Shown here in pieces: positions 60,741 to 64,000 of a stretch of 64,000 nt of DNA. The position numbers and the translations under genes were made by a program. The notes under the pieces were generated by a model. The model was not told the origin of the DNA. It saw only the letters and a program-made list of their open reading frames with translations, and made no database searches. The stretch lies in the NCBI GenBank assembly GCA_038363925.1, contig JAQQWL010000003.1:1364001-1428000 (forward strand). Reading direction: 5' to 3'. The stretch is from Apiospora phragmitis (Eukaryota > Ascomycota > Sordariomycetes > Amphisphaeriales > Apiosporaceae). Every line of letters begins with the position of its first letter. The first letter of the stretch is position 1.

Positions 60741-63700
60741 ATGGTCATGCCCGGAGACTTTGGACGAAGCCAAGGGCTTCAGACAACTCCAGTCGAGGGT
60801 CACCCTGGTCACCTGAATGATGCAACTGCAACGTCTGTTCGCGGGCCCTCTAACGTCAAACGCGAGCGGAGCAACAAGTTTAGGGAGTTTGGCCTGTATG
60901 CTTCAAAAGCCTCATCTAGCAATCCGGCATCCCCCATTCCTGCCTCATTACCTAGTCCTGCTTCATTGTCGACGAAAGGGCCTGTCCGCCACTTTGCCGC
61001 CGACAACAATCACGACCGCATAGTCGAATCTTTCGCAACTGCGAGACCTTCAACAGCTGCTTCCCACTACCCCACGAACCAGCATTACCACGACGAAACC
61101 CGCGACGAGCGTCCTTCTTACGACGCTGGGCATCAGCAAGTCACGCCGGCGTCTTTGACACCAATCTCTCCACGATGGGATTCTTTGGCTCATAGCCATA
61201 CCGTTCTTTACAACCAGTCACCACAGACCTTACCGCAGCAGAAAACCACTGTGCTCACCCTTCCTCCGAATTCGCATTCGGCCTTTAGCTCACCCGGTCT
61301 GCTAACTCCGCATGAATACGACGACGAAGACAACGCATCGCTCGCATCGGAAACCAGGGACGAATTCCCTCCTCTGAGTCCCAGCCAGGTCGCTAAAATG
61401 AATTCGATGGAGAGCCGGCATGTGGGAGGGGACGCAGTGGTTGGGAACTTTTCCCGACCTCGACGGCCGAGTATAAAGCAGCCGTTGACCGAACATTTTC
61501 ACACCCGGCTCGTCCATACCCCGTCTTCTGCAACCGATCCTACTCCTACCGAATCGCCTACTACTCACCAGCAGAACCTGCTGTGGCCTCGGGAAAGGGG
61601 GCACTCCATATCCTCCACCCACTCGACAGCGACATTTGCCTCTCTGCCTCTGCGCCCCTCCGCCGATCCACACCTGCGAGAGACCGCACGTAGTAGGAGC
61701 CGACAGGCCAATCCGGCATTAGCCCGGCCACCGCTAGCATACAGTCGAACTGAGAGCAACCGACCCAGGTCTAATTCCCGGGATCCCATACCTCGCATGG
61801 CTTCGTTGCCCTCGGGCGAGATGAGGTCTAGCTACCGCTCACATATGTCCAACTCGACACAACAAGGCACTATGCAGACTGAGCGAAGCAGTGTGGCAAC
61901 CAAAAGCAGCTCTAGAACATCAACATCGTTCAACATGCTCATGGACGAACAAGAGGGCGACCAAGAGGACGACGAATTTAGTATCGATGACGTTATGGGG
62001 ATGTACGAGAAGGGTTTCCGGGACTCTGTAGCCCCGGCACAGTTCTTCAGCTCCCATGATGACTCTAGACCGCCAACTGGCGCGTCGGAAATGAGCAGAA
62101 GGAAGAGCGCAATGCTCGAGGCGATGACCGATACCCTGCCAATTCCCCGGCCACCCGCACTGGCTGTCTCTCAAGAAGCTTTGGGCATGCATGTAATGTC
62201 CCATAGTGTCTCAGACCTGAACAAGATGCCGTTGGATCCACCCACCACCACCCGACCGGAGACTAGTGCAGGCGGCTCTGAGCGATTCGTTCGCAACTCG
62301 GCGGCGCTTTTCCGAAACTCTGGACCTCCCAACCCCCCTGAAAAAGAAGCGGAACGAAGTGCGGAGAGCGAGAAGCACGACTCGGGCAAGCTTGTTGACT
62401 TAACACCTACTGTTGTCGACGAAGCTGACGCTGAAGTTGAAGCTGAACCTGAAGCCGATGGTGATGAGGAGGAGGACTTCCCGGAACGCGCTCCTCAGAA
62501 ACCGATCAACATGGCACCGCCCGAAGACGCTGATGAAAGTGAGCGAGACCGCTACGGGTTTCGCAAACACAACCAATACGTTAGCCAAGAACAGTATGAC
62601 CAGTGGAACGGCGGGTACACCGAATACATCGAGAGGAGGCGGCGGAAATGGAATGCTTTCCTCAAGGAAAGCGGGCTCATGACGGATAATCCTAACCGCT
62701 TCCCTCAACGTTCGACCAAAACGAAACGGTTCGTCCGCAAGGGCATCCCCCCCGAATGGAGAGGTGCAGCCTGGTTTTACTATGCAGGTGGCCCGGCCAT
62801 CCTTGCTAAGCATTCAGGCGTATACGATGGGCTGTTGAAGCAAAAGGCCAAGGATGTCGACAACGAGGCCATCGAGCGCGATCTCCACCGAACGTTCCCC
62901 GATAATATCAAGTTCAGGTCAGCCCACAACTCGTCCACGCCGAATACCGAGGCTGGGGCGGCTCGCAATCGCCTCAGCACGGCTACTTTGACCGTTCCAA
63001 CCGGCAATGCAGCCAGGGCGGATGAGACAGCCATGATCTCTTCGCTGCGGAGGGTACTCCACGCATTCTCGATCTACAATCCTCGCATTGGCTACTGCCA
63101 GTCACTCAACTTTCTGGCCGGGCTACTACTGTTATTCGTGGAGTCGGAGGAGCAGGCGTTCTGGTTACTTAACATCATAACTCGCGTATACCTGCCCGGA
63201 ACCCACGAGATGAGCCTCGAGGGCGCCAACGTGGATCTGGCCGTACTCATGTCGTCGCTTCGCGACTCGATGCCTGCGGTCTGGAGCAAGATTGGCGGGG
63301 AGCTGGATGGTACGGATGCGGTGAAACCCAAGTCGCGACGACACCGAAAGGGGCCGGAGCCGACTCGCCTGCCCCCCATCACTCTCTGCATGACCGCCTG
63401 GTTCATGAGCTGTTTCATTGGCACCCTGCCTATCGAGACGACGCTGCGCGTCTGGGACGTATTCTTCTACGAAGGTTCGAAGACGCTGTTCCGCATCGCG
63501 CTGGCCATCTTCAAAATCGGCGAATCGGAGATCAAGAGCGTCAGCGACCCCATGGAGATCTTCCAGGTGGTACAGACGATCCCGCGGCGGCTGATTGACG
63601 CGAACGGGCTGATGGAGAGCTGCTTCAAGCGCCGTAACGGCTTTGGGCACCTGAGCCAGGATACCATTGAGCAACGGAGACAGGAGCGACGCGACAATGT

Positions 63701-63788
63701 CAAGGTCGAGAATGCGCGGATAGCCGCCGGGCTGGGAGAGGATACTGGAGACCTGAAGAAGAAGGGCACTTTTCTCAGTAAGAAGTAA
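60741..63788 (+). CDS. TBC-domain Rab GTPase-activating protein
   Basis: Stimulates GTP hydrolysis by a Rab-family GTPase in membrane traffic; the partner Rab is unknown. Single exon, 1015 aa from the first in-frame ATG (MVMPGDFGRSQG). Residues 1-530 are disordered, rich in Ser/Pro/Thr with many phospho-type sites and a SIDDVMGMYEKGFRDS helix; residues 540-600 are acidic. A short conserved block, FRKHNQYVSQEQYDQWNGGY, precedes the TBC domain (about 665-955): KGIPPEWRGAAWFYYAG, the arginine finger R717 in IERDLHRTFPDN, and the glutamine finger Q787 in GYCQSLNFLAGLLLL, then TLRVWDVFFYEGSKTLFRIA. Both catalytic residues are present, so activity is expected. The pattern fits fungal TBC1D-type GAPs such as the Gyp family. 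Confidence 0.95.
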   Translation: MVMPGDFGRSQGLQTTPVEGHPGHLNDATATSVRGPSNVKRERSNKFREFGLYASKASSSNPASPIPASLPSPASLSTKGPVRHFAADNNHDRIVESFATARPSTAASHYPTNQHYHDETRDERPSYDAGHQQVTPASLTPISPRWDSLAHSHTVLYNQSPQTLPQQKTTVLTLPPNSHSAFSSPGLLTPHEYDDEDNASLASETRDEFPPLSPSQVAKMNSMESRHVGGDAVVGNFSRPRRPSIKQPLTEHFHTRLVHTPSSATDPTPTESPTTHQQNLLWPRERGHSISSTHSTATFASLPLRPSADPHLRETARSRSRQANPALARPPLAYSRTESNRPRSNSRDPIPRMASLPSGEMRSSYRSHMSNSTQQGTMQTERSSVATKSSSRTSTSFNMLMDEQEGDQEDDEFSIDDVMGMYEKGFRDSVAPAQFFSSHDDSRPPTGASEMSRRKSAMLEAMTDTLPIPRPPALAVSQEALGMHVMSHSVSDLNKMPLDPPTTTRPETSAGGSERFVRNSAALFRNSGPPNPPEKEAERSAESEKHDSGKLVDLTPTVVDEADAEVEAEPEADGDEEEDFPERAPQKPINMAPPEDADESERDRYGFRKHNQYVSQEQYDQWNGGYTEYIERRRRKWNAFLKESGLMTDNPNRFPQRSTKTKRFVRKGIPPEWRGAAWFYYAGGPAILAKHSGVYDGLLKQKAKDVDNEAIERDLHRTFPDNIKFRSAHNSSTPNTEAGAARNRLSTATLTVPTGNAARADETAMISSLRRVLHAFSIYNPRIGYCQSLNFLAGLLLLFVESEEQAFWLLNIITRVYLPGTHEMSLEGANVDLAVLMSSLRDSMPAVWSKIGGELDGTDAVKPKSRRHRKGPEPTRLPPITLCMTAWFMSCFIGTLPIETTLRVWDVFFYEGSKTLFRIALAIFKIGESEIKSVSDPMEIFQVVQTIPRRLIDANGLMESCFKRRNGFGHLSQDTIEQRRQERRDNVKVENARIAAGLGEDTGDLKKKGTFLSKK

Positions 63789-64000
63789 AGTGAGCGAGCG
63801 GTAGCATGGTAACTCAAAAGGATGGAATGCATTTCCCCGGACGGGACGGACAGAACAAAAGCGGCGACATTTTCGCGACCTACCAGCAACACCTGAGCAT
63901 ACCCCATCGACCTATATTTCCTTTGTTACTCTTTGCAACGGATTGATACCCGCACCGCTACGCCATGATACCATTTCACATACACACATGCAGCAAATGT

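Overview
The window reads as nuclear DNA of a filamentous ascomycete (Pezizomycotina, most likely a Sordariomycete). The evidence is 45-150-base introns with GTAAGT-type donors and CTAAC branch sites, typical families (Zn2Cys6 regulator, LaeA-like methyltransferase, HET-type remnant, DUF1996 secreted protein), single-gene transcription units on both strands, and GC-rich exons in more AT-rich, CT/GA-tract-rich intergenic DNA. The genus is not identified. No rRNA, convincing tRNA, transposon ORF, CRISPR array or virus was seen.

Layout. 1-16 kb: a Q-rich Zn2Cys6 transcription factor (+), a D-2-hydroxyacid dehydrogenase (+), S-adenosylhomocysteine hydrolase (-), eIF3h (-) and a UPF0643 protein (-). 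16-32 kb, accessory in character: an unrecognised coding-like stretch, a LaeA-like methyltransferase (+), a BTB protein (-), a multi-span membrane protein with an in-frame TAG (-), a secreted DUF1996 protein (-) and a broken HET-family remnant (-). 32-55 kb, mostly housekeeping: SEC11 (+), CWF19 (-), BRF1 (+), a small STAND-like fragment (+), a concentrative nucleoside transporter (-), an MFSD5-type transporter (-), RRP3 (-) head-to-head with SSF1 (+), and a very acidic nuclear-type protein (-). 55-60.7 kb has no gene I can support. A TBC-domain Rab GAP (+) closes the window.

How they work together. Several genes serve gene expression: BRF1 (Pol III initiation), CWF19 (spliceosome), RRP3 (18S rRNA processing), SSF1 (60S assembly) and eIF3h (translation initiation). 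RRP3 and SSF1 share a 659-base divergent promoter. SAH hydrolase removes the inhibitory product of all SAM methyltransferases, including LaeA-like ones.

The strongest unexpected signal is a set of single-base frameshifts in genes that should be intact: SAH hydrolase, SSF1 (three), the MFS transporter, the dehydrogenase and the STAND-like fragment. Most lie in short G/C homopolymers and each is repaired by one base. In SAHH and SSF1 the repaired lengths (449 and 455 aa) match the known families. I read most as uncorrected sequence errors rather than pseudogenes. Two in-frame TAG codons (membrane protein, HET remnant) are substitutions and could be real. I found no convincing new multi-gene system. 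The best candidates for further work are the allorecognition-type remnants, the coding-like block at 16.6-17.4 kb and an over-represented palindrome, ACCTAGGT.
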